DNA of 64,000 bases from Macrotis lagotis (lineage: Eukaryota; Chordata; Mammalia; Peramelemorphia; Peramelidae). The stretch's first letter is position 1; the number at the start of each line of letters is the position of its first letter. Positions 40,701 through 54,263 of this stretch are shown here, piece by piece. The position numbers were made by a program, and so were the translations under genes. The notes beneath the pieces are model-generated. The model saw nothing but the letters and a program-made list of their open reading frames with translations. It searched no databases and was not told where the DNA came from. The stretch covers positions 286,755,719-286,819,718 of the forward strand of contig NC_133658.1 in NCBI RefSeq assembly GCF_037893015.1, read 5' to 3'.

Positions 40701-43700
40701 GACCTGAACCTTTATCACAGGTTACTGTTTGTAAATATTAAAAGCTCTTTGTAGTCAACTGAGGAATAAATCTTTATATCTAATATTTCTGATAAGGGAC
40801 ATGAATAATATGTATCAGTAGCCACTAAACATTAACTGTCTACCATATACCAGGCCCTATGCCTTAGGGATACAAATAAAAAAAGGAAAGTCCTACCCTC
40901 AAGAAACTTACAATCTAATGGGGAAGGAAATACAGAAAAGCTTCAAAGCTGATAAAGGAAGGGAGGAGCTGGAGGGTACCAGGTGTGGGATTATGATATT
41001 CAGTTAAAACCGAACAGAGTAGCTGGTGGTAAATGAAGACATAGTTGGAAAATTCTGAGCCCTCTACAGAGGGAAGCTTTAGGAAGAGCTTATTGCTCCA
41101 TCCTCCAGACCTCCAGTAAAGAGGGAGGAGACAGTGGAAGGTTCTGATCAATTCCCATGACAAGTTTTCAGAGGATGAGCTTATCCTGCCGGGGGTGGGA
41201 AGGGGATGTATTGTTCAAGTATTCATAGACAACAGAAATATATGTATGAGCAAATGCTAATTCTCAGTAAAGCAAAGAATATGAACCAATGGTTCTCAAA
41301 AGAATTATAAATTATTAACAACTATGTGGGAAAAAATGCCCAAATCACCAATAGCAAGAATAATTTACAGCGATACATACCTAAAGTTTCACCTCATATT
41401 CAGAAAGTTGGAAAAGATAACAAAAGATGGGAAAAGTCAATGAGAAGTTGTAGAATGACAGGTACACTAATGAATTATTAATGGAGAGGGGAATTGGTAT
41501 AACCATCCTAGGAAGCAATTTGTAATTATGTAAATAAAATGACTAAAATGTTGATACCCTCTGACCCAGACATTTCACTGCAGATTTATACTCCAAGGAG
41601 GTCACTGACAAAAAAGCCTCTATATAAACCAAAATGTAGCAGCATTTTTTGTGGTAGCAAAGAACTGAAAATAAAGTAGATATTAATCAATTATTATGGT
41701 ATTTGAATGTAATAGAATATTATTCTGATATACAAAATGATGAAAGTGATGAATATAAAGAAGCATGAAAGGACTTAAATGAAATGATGCAAAATGAAGG
41801 AAATGAGACAGAAAATGTTATACACAATATCTAAAACAATGATTTATCTAAGGAGAACAAGAGTACATGGAAGGGAAAAATCACAGAATAATCAAAGCTA
41901 AATGTAGTGAAATTATAAATACTAAGTTTAACTCAAGAAAGTTGTGATAAGATATATTCCCTATCCTTTGGACAGATGGAGGACCAAGGAACACTGTATA
42001 TAATGTTGATTATTTTTCTTTTGGATATGTTTAATTGAATTTTTGTTCCTCTTTTTCCTCCTAAAAAATTATGATGAAAGAAGACTCACTGCAAAGACCC
42101 TCTGGAAAGAGGTCAGAGAGAAAATGGAGAAATCTAGATGATGTGAAAACAAAAGCTACCAACACATCTATTTTTTAAAGAAATTCTTCAGGGCCAGCTA
42201 GGTGGCACAGTGGATAGAGCACCAGTCCTGGAGTCAGGAGTACCTAAGTTCAAATCCAGCCCCAGACATGTAATAATTACCTAGCTGTGTGACCTTGGGC
42301 AAGTCACTTAACCCCATTGCCTTGCAAAAAACAATAAAAAAAACCAAAAGAAATTCTTCATAATTATGACTTGATGATGTAGTTTTGTTGGTGGTGTTGG
42401 TGCTGATGATTGCGCTGGGGGTAATGCTGGTGGTGATAATAGAGATAGGGCTGATGGTGATGGTGATGGTGATGGTGATGGTGATGGTGATGGTGATGGT
42501 GATGGTGATGGTGATAGTGAGGATACCCTGGAAGAGGAACAACTCCAAATATGAGGAAAGGCAGATGAACTATTTCTTGCTTTACCTAGGTGGACAGGAA
42601 GCAGCATGGCAGACCATCATCTGATTTGCAGGCTGGCTCACTGGGTTACACTTCTCTTCCTGAACCTCTTTCCGGCTGGCAAAGTCCAAACAAATATAGC
42701 GTAGCTCCCTTAAGCCTAGGGGGAAGAAACATAGGGTTCAGGGATTTGATGCTACCTTAGAGTTCATAGAGCTACAAGATTCATGGAGGTCATCTAAACT
42801 CACTTCTTCATTTTTTCAGATAAGTAAATTGAGGCCTAAATAGCTGAGCTAAATTGTATCTTCTTCTGCTCCCACTGGCCATTCTTCAACATAGACTTCT
42901 AGTTAATATAGTAAGTTTATGAGGCCAGTATAAAGAAGTAAGCAAGAACCATAACAAGAAGTAAGATTACAAATGGAAACCTAGAAGTCACATTCAAGCT
43001 ATCTCAAAGATCAAAGGAGTATAATGTACAAATTATCATTTTTAATAAAAATCACATCCCAAGACTATGTGCTAAATCAAAGGAAGTCATCAAGCTCTTC
43101 CTGGAGGGTCTATTGGTTCTATGATATATAAAGCTGAGGAAATTAAAATGTTCTGTCTCTGTCCCATTTTGTCAAGCCACACTCTCTTTGCAGTTCTCCC
43201 TTTGATAGTCTAAAGGTGTAGTTGAAGGAAAACATTAACATCTGCTGCTTGTCTGGAAGCCCCAATCACCTTAACTTGGTGCCATTCCCCCAAAAGATAT
43301 GTCCTTTCCTAAAGGGGAGATTTAATGTCTTCCAAGGGATAAGGGAGACTGGTGGTACTGATTCCCTAACAAAGATTACAAGAGGCAGAAAAGTCCTATA
43401 AAAACAACTGACACGCCTTTATTTTCAGAGGACATGAATGCCAACCCATTTTTCTTTATATAGCCAATTGTAATTCCCCAACTATCCAGACCCCCTCTTT
43501 TCCTGCATGTCAATAAAGAAGGCTCTCCCCCCTCCCCTTTCAGGATTTACTGAGGTAACTAATCTGACCCATTTTGTTAAGTTATATGCTTCATTGTTAA
43601 TAAATTGATTTTGCTTGGAGTATGTATCTCAATTAACCTTTATCAGATTTATTTATTTATTTTTTAGGTTTTTGCAAGGCAAATGGGGTTAAGTGGCTTG

Positions 43701-45107
43701 CCCAAGGCCACACAGCTAGGTAATTATTAAGACCGGATTTGAACCCTGGTACTCCTGACTCCTGGGCCGGTGCTTTAGCCACTACCCCACCTAGCCGCCC
43801 CTATCAGATTTATTTGCAATGAACTTCACCTAAGCTCAGAGATCCACAGTAAGGTCAGCAGAACACCAGATGCTGCTGATAACTAACTTTGAAATGATGT
43901 AGCTTTATTAATGAACTAATCCCAAGGTAGCACAGATAAGTAAGTATTCATCTGTCCCCCACCAAAACACTATAAAAATGAGATCACAAACTCCTCACTC
44001 TTCCATCACCACCTGGGTTCATTCCACCATGTGCTCCCAACTCCAATCCAAGGTTACATGAGTGACTCTTTGCCTCTCTTCCCCACCCTGCCTATCTTCC
44101 TTCACCATCCCCCCCATCCCCATGTCCTCTGCCTCTATACCTTAAAGTGTGATCCAACAAAGCACTGGATCCTGCTATTGGTCTTTCCTGGCAAATACCC
44201 AAAGAATCAGGCATGCCTGCCCCATTTCATAATTCCATAAATTAATTAGTACTTCAATAATCCCATGATTTCCTCCAATTTCTGAAGCTGCAGTCTGAGC
44301 CCAGGTCTTCTGATTCCAAATCTGGACACTCTTGCAACTACATCATGTTGCTTCTTCATATCAATGATATGTTGACATCACCTCTGGTTATATCTTTCTT
44401 GTTAACTAGACTGGTTATATTTCAGCTCCAAGTATCTTGTCTTTTCTTTTTTGGTCCTCCTCTCCTAGTGTCCAGCACTAGCACTTCATAATATTCAATT
44501 TAGCAACCTGAATAAAACTGAACAACTTCCAGAGAAAAGTAAAACTCATTCTAGGAAAGCAAAATCTTCCAGAAGTAGGTAAAAGCCCATGCCAACCATG
44601 GTGGTATCCTTGTGCTATGTCTGGAAACAAATGAAGGTCAACCCTGTTCTGATTTCTCTAGGAACTCTAACTACAAGCATGTTATTAATACAAAAAGAGA
44701 CCTGAATGCAACTCTTTCATTTCGTAAATGAAGAAACTGAGATCCATAGAAGTGACTTGCCCAAGATCATACAAATAGCAGCAGAGCTGAGATTCAACCT
44801 CAGGTCCTCCAATACCAAATCCAGTTGAAAGAGAAGTTTTTAATTGATCTAACTTATTCTGATTCTCATGGGAGCTCTGGTGATCAGAGAGATGAAAAGT
44901 TCATATACCTCAGCTCTTTATATTGAAGTTCCCAAAGATCCTCACCTGTACCACAGGAGACTGAGCATTCTCCAACCAGAGGGCTCCACACATGCACTGT
45001 TAGATTCTCCTTCCAGGAAGCTCCAAATTGGTCCATAGCTTCTTCCAGAAAAGATGCAGGTTCTTGCTGTGACAAAATAAGGAACCCCTCAGCCCCATCA
45101 TAAATGA

Positions 45108-45168
<61 letters not shown>

Positions 45169-48100
45169 AATTGGCTTGGGAAATAAAAAAGACTGAAACT
45201 TTTAAACTTACTGCACCTCCTTCCTGGAATAGATTATTTTCCTCAACCCCTGCCCTTTCCTAGTAATTAAGTACTCTATAAAAATGCCCTCCCAAAGCCT
45301 TCCAAGGAAGAGGCATTTTTCCCATATAAATTCAGGAAATTCATATTTTTGCTTTGTATTCTTTACACAAAGAAATTTGATTAGAAATTTGAGTGATACC
45401 TGATGATAGAATATGAGGGTTTGGAGTCCAACTAACAATGGATAGCATTCACATGGCATGTTGCGTTTGCAAAAGTTTTATATATTATATATCATTTGAC
45501 CTTCGTAAGAACCCTGGGAGGTAGGTATTGTACATATAAATAAGCTAAGGTTAAGTGACTTGCCCCAGGGTCACACTGCTAGTTAAGTATCTGAGGTCAG
45601 ATTCAAAACCAAATCTTACAGTATTCCAGCCCAGGGGGCAGACAGTCACTACACATGGCAAGAGGTGAGGAGGTTTTTCTTCCATAGAGCATAGCCTGTC
45701 ATCCACCAGGCCTTCTAGGTCATCCCCTTCTTGTATGCATGTCACATTCCTCTGGGCTATACCCAGACCACAGGCGGAAGAGCATGGACCAGGTTTTGAC
45801 ACCTTCCACCTGAAGACAGAATGTAAGAGTCAGGAGGTCCCATTTTTCTCTCTTTATGACTCTACTGAACCCCAAAGACAGAGAATGTCAGAATAAAAAA
45901 AAATAAGAAACTAAGACACTTCTCATCTTATCTCAAAAAAACCCCACCATTCCTGAAAGAAGATTGATAACAATAATAGCCTGTAGTTTAGGGTTTGCAA
46001 AGCACCATATAGATGTTATCTCATTTGATTCTTCCCACTCCTTGTGAGGTAGGTGCTGTTATTATCCCTATTTCACACATGAGGAAACTGAGGCTGACTT
46101 GCCACAGGTAAGACAGTTAAGTATCTGAAACAGGATTCAAACTAAGGTCTATTGGAATGTCTATTCCAATATGCTGTCTACTCTATCACTTAGAAGTGGT
46201 ATGGAAGATGAAAAAGTCTTCCTACAAGTTAGATCTAAAACAAGTATGGAGAGAGAATCTCAAGGAATCATGGAGGTGTCAGGCAAGACTGATCCTATGG
46301 AAAACTCCCTGAGGAGAAGGATTATTTTGTTCAGGTCTTTGTATCTCCTAGAACTACAGAGCCTTTCAAATAATTAGTATTTAATTAACATCTGTGAATT
46401 AAATAGAAGTGCACTAGGTAGGGTGATTTGAAAGATAGTCTCATTTATCCTACATAGGAAGGGTTACAAGGACATGCCTATCTCTGATATCTCTTACCTA
46501 TTGTCCTGTTATTGAATGACTTTCCTTTCCCACCCAGACCACCTTTAATGTCTCTCATAGAACAGGCAATAAAGGCAGGGGATGATGACTCCAGATGACA
46601 GCTTTTCAAATGAATATATGTCACCCAAGAATATCTTACTAGCTCTTTCTAACTAGTACATTTTGTTTGGGGAATAAAAGAGAAAGTTGAACAGGTTAGC
46701 TGGGTGACAGACACTCTGATGAAATGATACAAGAAAAGGAAATTCTAGTGGGCAAAAGAGAGTAAAGGGAAAGAAAAGAAGGATGGCAGAGAAGAGCCCT
46801 CAGTAAAGAAAGGCAGCTCTCTGGGCAGCTGTTTTGGCAGTGGCTAATAGAATACCTCTGGTATTCTGAGGGCAGGGAGGATGGTAAAGATAGTTAAGAG
46901 GAATGAGGAACAAAGAGGAAAGGACCCCAAGTCATAGTCAATCTAAGGTGTCCCATTTCACAATTCTGCCCACAGCTGGACCCATTACCTGGTAAGGCAG
47001 AGCTGGGGGTTGCAGGACTCAGTAGCAATGGGCTGGAGAGAAGCTTTGCAGTAGGATTCCGGTAACGTCAGGGTAAGGTTGCCCTCTACCTTCACACAAC
47101 TCACTGTCCGTTCTCTCACTCCTCCTCCACAGGTTGTGCTACAAGGACCAAAGTCTCCTGCTGTCCAACTAAGAAGGGAGGATGAGAGCCAGTGAGGCTT
47201 GGCCTTACCCTGGAAAAATTCCTGGGGCCTGGCTGGCTTGGGCAGACTCCCAAATAGTTCTGCTGCCTCCAGTCAATCAATAATGAACCTGGTAAAGTGG
47301 ACCAGGCTAGGGCTGGGAAACTAAGTTCCTCACATCTTGGAGTGGGGTATTTTTTTCCCTTTTGTTTGACTGCAGGCTACTGCCCTATAGAGTGAGAAAA
47401 TCAGGACAATTGCCTCAGGATCTATGCTTTGATAATTCCAAAGCTTTTATGGTTAGGTGGAGATTCAAGGAGTAGGTAGCAAAAAAGGAGAATGAAGTTG
47501 AAACAGACTTGAGAATCCTATACACATAATCCCAACCAAAGCTTCTATTTGTGACATCTTAATTCTCTCCAGTGTGAACACTTGGGAAAGGGGGTAAGAA
47601 ATACTCAGTAAAATCTAGCCCTAGCACCTGCCCTTAGGCATAATCCTCATCAGCTGCCTATATAGTTAAGTAGTAACATAAGTAAAGGAATGGAAATGAG
47701 ACTGACAGGTGAGAACTAAGCAGCCATTTATCTTCTGCTAAGAGAATTATAAAATCAAAATCATATCAACAGCACTCACTATGGTGGGCATGGCCCAGGG
47801 ACACAGAGTTCCTCCCATGGAAGGGGCTTCATAGTCCCCCCACAGTAGACATCATCAGTCCACTTGTTCTGGGCTTGGTCAAAGCAGCTATAATTCATTT
47901 GACGTACCCCTAAGAAGGAAAACAACATAAGGAAAGGTCTATCTAAGCTCTTCTGCCGAAGCTTTTAGGGTAAGTTCCATCTAGATCCTTAAAGAAAGAA
48001 GTAGATCCTTTTCTGCTGGTGAAGGAAGTAAAATATCAGCTTCTCAATCCTCACCTTCCCCACAGCTTACAGAACAGGTCCCAGATACCACTGCCCACAC

Positions 48101-48326
48101 CCAGGTCTGCTGCTGCTTAGGCTTGAAGTAGCTGAAAGTGATCTCAGGGCTGGTGAGGTTTCCATATTCGTTCCCATACTTTCTGTAAACCTGCATCAGA
48201 ATAGGAAGGAAGAGTTTAAAATAAACTGAGAGTTCAGGAAAATGGAGAATGAATCATTCAGGGATCAGTTCCTTTTTAAATGAAAATTTTTAATTGACAT
48301 CATTTGTTTTTATGTCACCTCTTTCC

Positions 48327-48376
<50 letters not shown>

Positions 48377-51300
48377 TCCCCTTCTTCTACATGGAAAGTC
48401 ATCCCTTATATCTATTATATATTAAAAATAGAGTGAGTTTTTTTTAAAAGAAGGAAAAAATGCAATTTAGGAAAACATCAAGCAAATTTAGTTTAGATAA
48501 GAGTCCACATCCATAGTTGGGCAAAGAAGGGAGAGTCAGATTTTGAACCTCTTGTCCAGGGCCAAGTTTGATCATTATAATCATGGCATATTTAGTATTT
48601 TTGTTCTCTCTAGGTACATTCCTATACTCATTGGTCACATTGTGTTCCTGATATTGCTTGCTTCACTTTGCTGCAGTTCACAAGATTTTCCATGCTTCTT
48701 TGAATTCTTCACATTTATCATAGTTTATTTGCATACCACAATTTTTTTAGCTATTAATCAATAGAGAGGCATCTATTCCAACTCTTTGCAAAAATAACAT
48801 ACTGATTTGGGTATCTGGACAGACAGACACACACACATACACACACACAAACAGCCATTCTTTTTGTCTTTGGTCTCCTTAGGGTCTATAGCTACCAATG
48901 GGATGGCTAGGTCAAAGGATACCCTTTCCTTTATGAGACCTTCCCAAATACTCCAGCTATCAATAACCTTTTTTCTTTGCTCAAACATATTTGTAGTCTA
49001 TAGCATATAAGCTAACATTTTTAATCATTTGCTATCTAACATGGTTCTTTAGTTATTTATATAAGTTCTGTCTCTTCCACTAGACTGTAACCTTCTTGAG
49101 AACAGATTCTATGTTATATACTTCTGTATATTCCAACAATCATAGACTATTACATTTACTATGAGAGACCTCAATTTTCTCATCTCAGAACAAGATAAAT
49201 CTAGCTACAAAATAAATAAAAAAGTTAAGGAGATGAAAGAATTTTAGAAAAATTAAATAACATATATCTCTGAAGTAAACTGAATAAGAATAGAAAGGAA
49301 TATACCTTTTTCTCAGCCTCACAAAAATTGACCATGTATTAGGGCATAAAAATTTTACAAACAAATGCAGAAAAAATAGAAACATTAAATGAAACCTTAT
49401 CATATCATAATATCATAAAAATTATGTTCAATAAAGGGTTTTAGAAGTATAAATTAAAAATTAATTGGAAACTAAATAATCTAATCCTAAAGAATAAGTG
49501 GATCAAAAAACAAACTAGAGAAATCATCAATAATGTCATTAAAAAAAATGACAGGAATGAGATGACAAACCAAAATTTGTGGGATGTAACTAGAGTACTG
49601 TTTAGGGGTAAATTTATTTTTCTAAATATGTACATCAATAAATGAGCATATCAATAAATAAAATATACAATTTTAAAAAATAGAAAAAGAGCCAATGAAA
49701 ATTTCCTAATTAAACACCAAAATAGAAATTCTGAAAACTCAAAGAAGAGATTAATAAAATTGAAAGAAAAGGGGTGGCTAGTTGGCACAGTGGATAGAGC
49801 ACTGGCCCTGGAGTCAGGAGTACCTGAGTTCAAATCCAACCTCAAGCACTTAATAATTATCTAGCTGTGTGACCTTGGGCAAGCCACTTAACCCCATTGT
49901 TCAGCAAAAACCTAAAAAAAAATTGAAAGAAAAAACAACAATCTAATAAATAAAGCTAGGAACTAGTTTTATGAAAAAAAATAATAAAGATAAGCCATTG
50001 GTTAATTTGATTTAAAAAACAAAGAAAACCAAATTATAAATATCAAAAGTGAAAAGGATGAATTTGCATTATTAGTGAAGATAAATTGAAGCAATTATTA
50101 GGAGTTATTTTGCCTAATTTCATGCCATAAAACTGAAAATCTAAGTGAAATGAATGAATATTTATAAAAATAAATTTCTCCTATTAACAGAAGAATTAAT
50201 AGACTACATAAATAACTCTATATTAGAAAAAAGAAATTGACAAGTTATAAATTAGGTCCCTAAGGGACCTAATTTTTTTAGCTTGTAAATTAATCTCAAG
50301 GACCAGATGGATTTACAAGTGAATTCTACCAAGCACCTAAAGAACAATTTATTCCAATTCTATTTAAATCATTTGAAAAAACAGATAAAGCAGGAGTTCT
50401 ACCAAATTCCTTCTGTGACACAAATATGATCCAGATATCTTAAGCAGGTAAAGCCAAAACATAGAAAGATAATTATAGACCAATTTCCCTAATGAATATT
50501 GATATAATAATTTTAAATAAAATTTTAAAATAAAATACTAGCAAGATTACAGCAATATATCACAAAGAACATAAACCATGATCAAGTAGGAGTTATGCTA
50601 GGAATGCAAAACTAGTTCTAGATTGGAAAAGCCATAAGCATAATTGGCCACATAAATAATCAAAACAACAAAAATCATATAATTATCTCAATAGATACAG
50701 AAAAAGCTTTTGACAAAATAAAACACCTATTCCTATTAAAAACACTAGAAAACCACAGCCATTCCTGGTTAAAAAAAAATTAGAAATAAATGGATCTTTA
50801 AAATGAACCATCAGTAAGCAGCATCTGTAATGAGGATAAGCTAAAAGCTTTCCCAGTAAGATCAAGGGAGAAGAAAGGATGTCCATTATCTTCACTATTA
50901 TTCTATATCATAATAGAAATGCTAGTTATAGCAGTAAGACAAAAAAAACTGAAGGAATAAGAATAGGCAATGAGGAAACAAAACTATCATTTTTTGCAGG
51001 TGATATGACGGTACTAGAGAATCAACTAAAAAAAAGCTCAAATAATTAACAACCTTGGCAAAATTATAGGATATAAAATAAATCCACATAAATATTAGCA
51101 TTTTTATATATTACCAATGATGTCCAATAGGAAGAGACAGAAGGGGAAATTCCATTTAAAATAACTACAGATGATATAAAATCCTTGGGAATATAACTGT
51201 CATACAAATCCAGAAACTATAATAATATATTTATAAAACCCTTTTCATAAAAATAAAGTCATATCTAAACAACTGTAGAAATTTTAATGGTTCATGAGTA

Positions 51301-53870
51301 GGCCAAGTCAATATAATAAAAATGACAATTCTATATAAATTAATTTTTCATTGCTGTACCAATCAGACTACAAAAAAATTCTTCTATAGACCTAGAAGGA
51401 AAAAAATAACAGAATTCATCTGGAAGAACAAATAGTCAAAAATATCAAAGGAATCAATGGAATAAAATGTGAAGGAAAGCAGCCTAGTTCACTAGATTTC
51501 AAACCATATTACAAAGTGGTTATCATTAAAACAATCTGGTACTGGATAAGAAATAGAATGATGAACAGTGGAACAGATAAGATATACAATACATAATAGC
51601 AAATTACCATGGTAATCTAGTTTTTTATAAACCCAAAGATCCAAGATCTGAGGGCATGAACTCCACATCTGACAAAAATTGATGGGAAAACTGGAAATTA
51701 GTTTGGCAGAAACTAGGCAGGTTGCTATCTCTAAGGAGGTAAGGGTAGAGAGTAGTCCCTTTGTGAATTCAAGTTACTCTGTAAGGACCACCATCAATAT
51801 TCTTATTTACCTCAGCACGTTATATATCCAACAACCATCTTAGATGACTTCTATTAAAAATTACTTTCCCAGGGCAGCTAAGTGGCACAGTGGATTGAGC
51901 ACAGGACCTGGAGTCAGGAGAACCTGAATTTAAATTCAGCCTCAGACACATAATAATTACCTAGCTGTGTGACCTTGGGCAAGTCACTTAACCCCACTGC
52001 CTTGCAAAAAAAAATTATTTTCCTAAAAATACAATATTGATTTTATTCCTCTGAGACTTATAAATCCCCATGTCTGGTTCAGAATAGCAAACAGGAGGGA
52101 GGACAAACTTTTAACAAATGTTATCCAGCTTTTACTACCTTATCTACCATCATTTTCATCATCACCTGTATTTCAATGTCCTCTTGGGTGGGTCCTCTGA
52201 TGTGGATCTCCTCTAAGAGGGGCATCTTTTCCTCGGTGAGGAACATCTTGTACTCAATTTGATTGTCTTCCAGGACTGAGGGGTAGGTGGTGTTTAACGA
52301 GATGCTTCTCTTCCCAGCCACCACATACTGTCCTCTTACCTTCACAGCTATGGTTCAGAAAAGTGTTAACATTAAAGGAAGAATATTAGCCATCTGTTTC
52401 TACTTTCTGTTCACAGAAAACTCTGGTCATCCAGGAATGAGTCTTAACCAGAAAGCCTTAGGGAATGGAGTCAGAGATGTGAGCAGGATCAATGGAAGTA
52501 GAAAGGGAAAAGTTACAACAAAAGAATTACAAGTTGGGATACTCTCTCAAATGACTGGTCACTGCAACTAAGAGTTAAGTCAGCTGGGATTTGTTCCTTC
52601 TGTGAATCCCATGGGCAGTATGATATAATGGAAAAGACAACAGATTTGTGGACAGACAATCTTGAGTTAGAATTCTGGCACTAATCAGTTTGCCAACCTG
52701 CAAAATAAAGGACAGCTGTACCTATAATCCTTTGAAAGTTGAAATATTTTCACTACAGTGTGAAATGTGCCAGTGATTGGCACATAGTCAACACTTAATA
52801 AATGCTTTTCATTCATGCAATGCTCACAAATAGTGCTAACTTCAATGGGATATTTACAGATATTATATGATGAGTTGTGGGCAAGATCCAGAAGGGCTAA
52901 CTAATTATGATGTTGCCCTTTTTTTTCCTGCCTACTTACCCAGGTGTGTGAAGAGAGGTTTCTGGTTGATTATATGCACAGTGGTAAAATTAGGAGGAAT
53001 TGTCAAGAATGTGACATACTCTAGGAGGAAATTCAAATAGGAGATGGGTCAGAGCCTGTGGAATTTATCTGGATGCTTCTTGTTTTCTCACTAGTACACT
53101 AATGAAAAGGAATCTTCTGTTAAGGAAAAGCACCATTCACAAGTTGGGAAAGGTTCTGCAGTACCTTGGGCCCTCCCTCCAGAGTAAGTGCCGCTCACTC
53201 TGCTACATGTGGTGTTGTCTCCCCCACAGACCTGGCACACATCCCTCACGTGTCCAGAATCCATTCTGCCATCACATCCAAATGCCTGATCAAAAGAGAA
53301 GGCAAAAAAATTGGATTCTGGATGAAACAAGCTTAGGACCTGACCTTCCCCTCTTTCCCCTTCCCAGGGTCATCTCAGACCCACCAAGATCAGTAGATGG
53401 GAAGACTCATCACTCCTGGGGGTACCTCCTTCCTTGCATTTACCTTTAACCCTGGCTGCTTGACTGCTTACAAGATTTAGATAATATGGCAGTCAACAAC
53501 TTTATTCCTTTCTATGAGATGGAGCACACCAGGCCTTACCATCTGCCCTGCCACAGAACCCTCCAATCCTCCAGACTTTACCAGTTTCCTTTCTCTATAC
53601 CTTTGCACTGTTATCAATCTACTTATCTAACCTGGGGACTAATGGGTCTCATCATCTACCCCAATGCTTTACTCATAGGATTTCTGGGCCTTTTTATTAA
53701 CCTGCAGCCAAACTCTTTTTTTAATGCATTATCTCCCCCAATTAGACTGTAAGCTCCTTGAGAGCAAGGACTCATTCACTTTTCTATTATTATTCCCAAA
53801 GCTGGCCACCTGGTCAGCACTCAATAAATTCTCATTCATTCATACATATACATATAAATATATATATATG

Positions 53871-53946
<76 letters not shown>

Positions 53947-54222
53947 CATAAAGGCAGTCTGGGCAAGTGTACAAATGGTGTGATTTGAAAGGAGGGCAAA
54001 GGGGATGATACCAAAGGCAAATATCACTTCTTTTGACATTGTAACTTGGATTTAGGAAAAACAGACAATTAGTATTTTATTAAGTGTCTTCTGTGTACAT
54101 GGCATTGTGCTAAGCACTGGGGGATACAAAAAGAGGCCAAAAAATAGTCCCTGCCCTCAGGGAGCTTACATTCTAATTGGAGAATCAAAAATTCCTTCAA
54201 GCTTCAGTCTGTTTGTCACACA

Positions 54223-54263
<41 letters not shown>

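Noticed and set aside
42234-42624. Repeat proteins of Thr-Ile, Ser-Pro or Met-Val units
   Set aside because: They come from translating the GATGGT hexamer repeat in different frames.
53724-54039. Open frames rich in Tyr-Ile
   Set aside because: Translation of a (TA)n tract.
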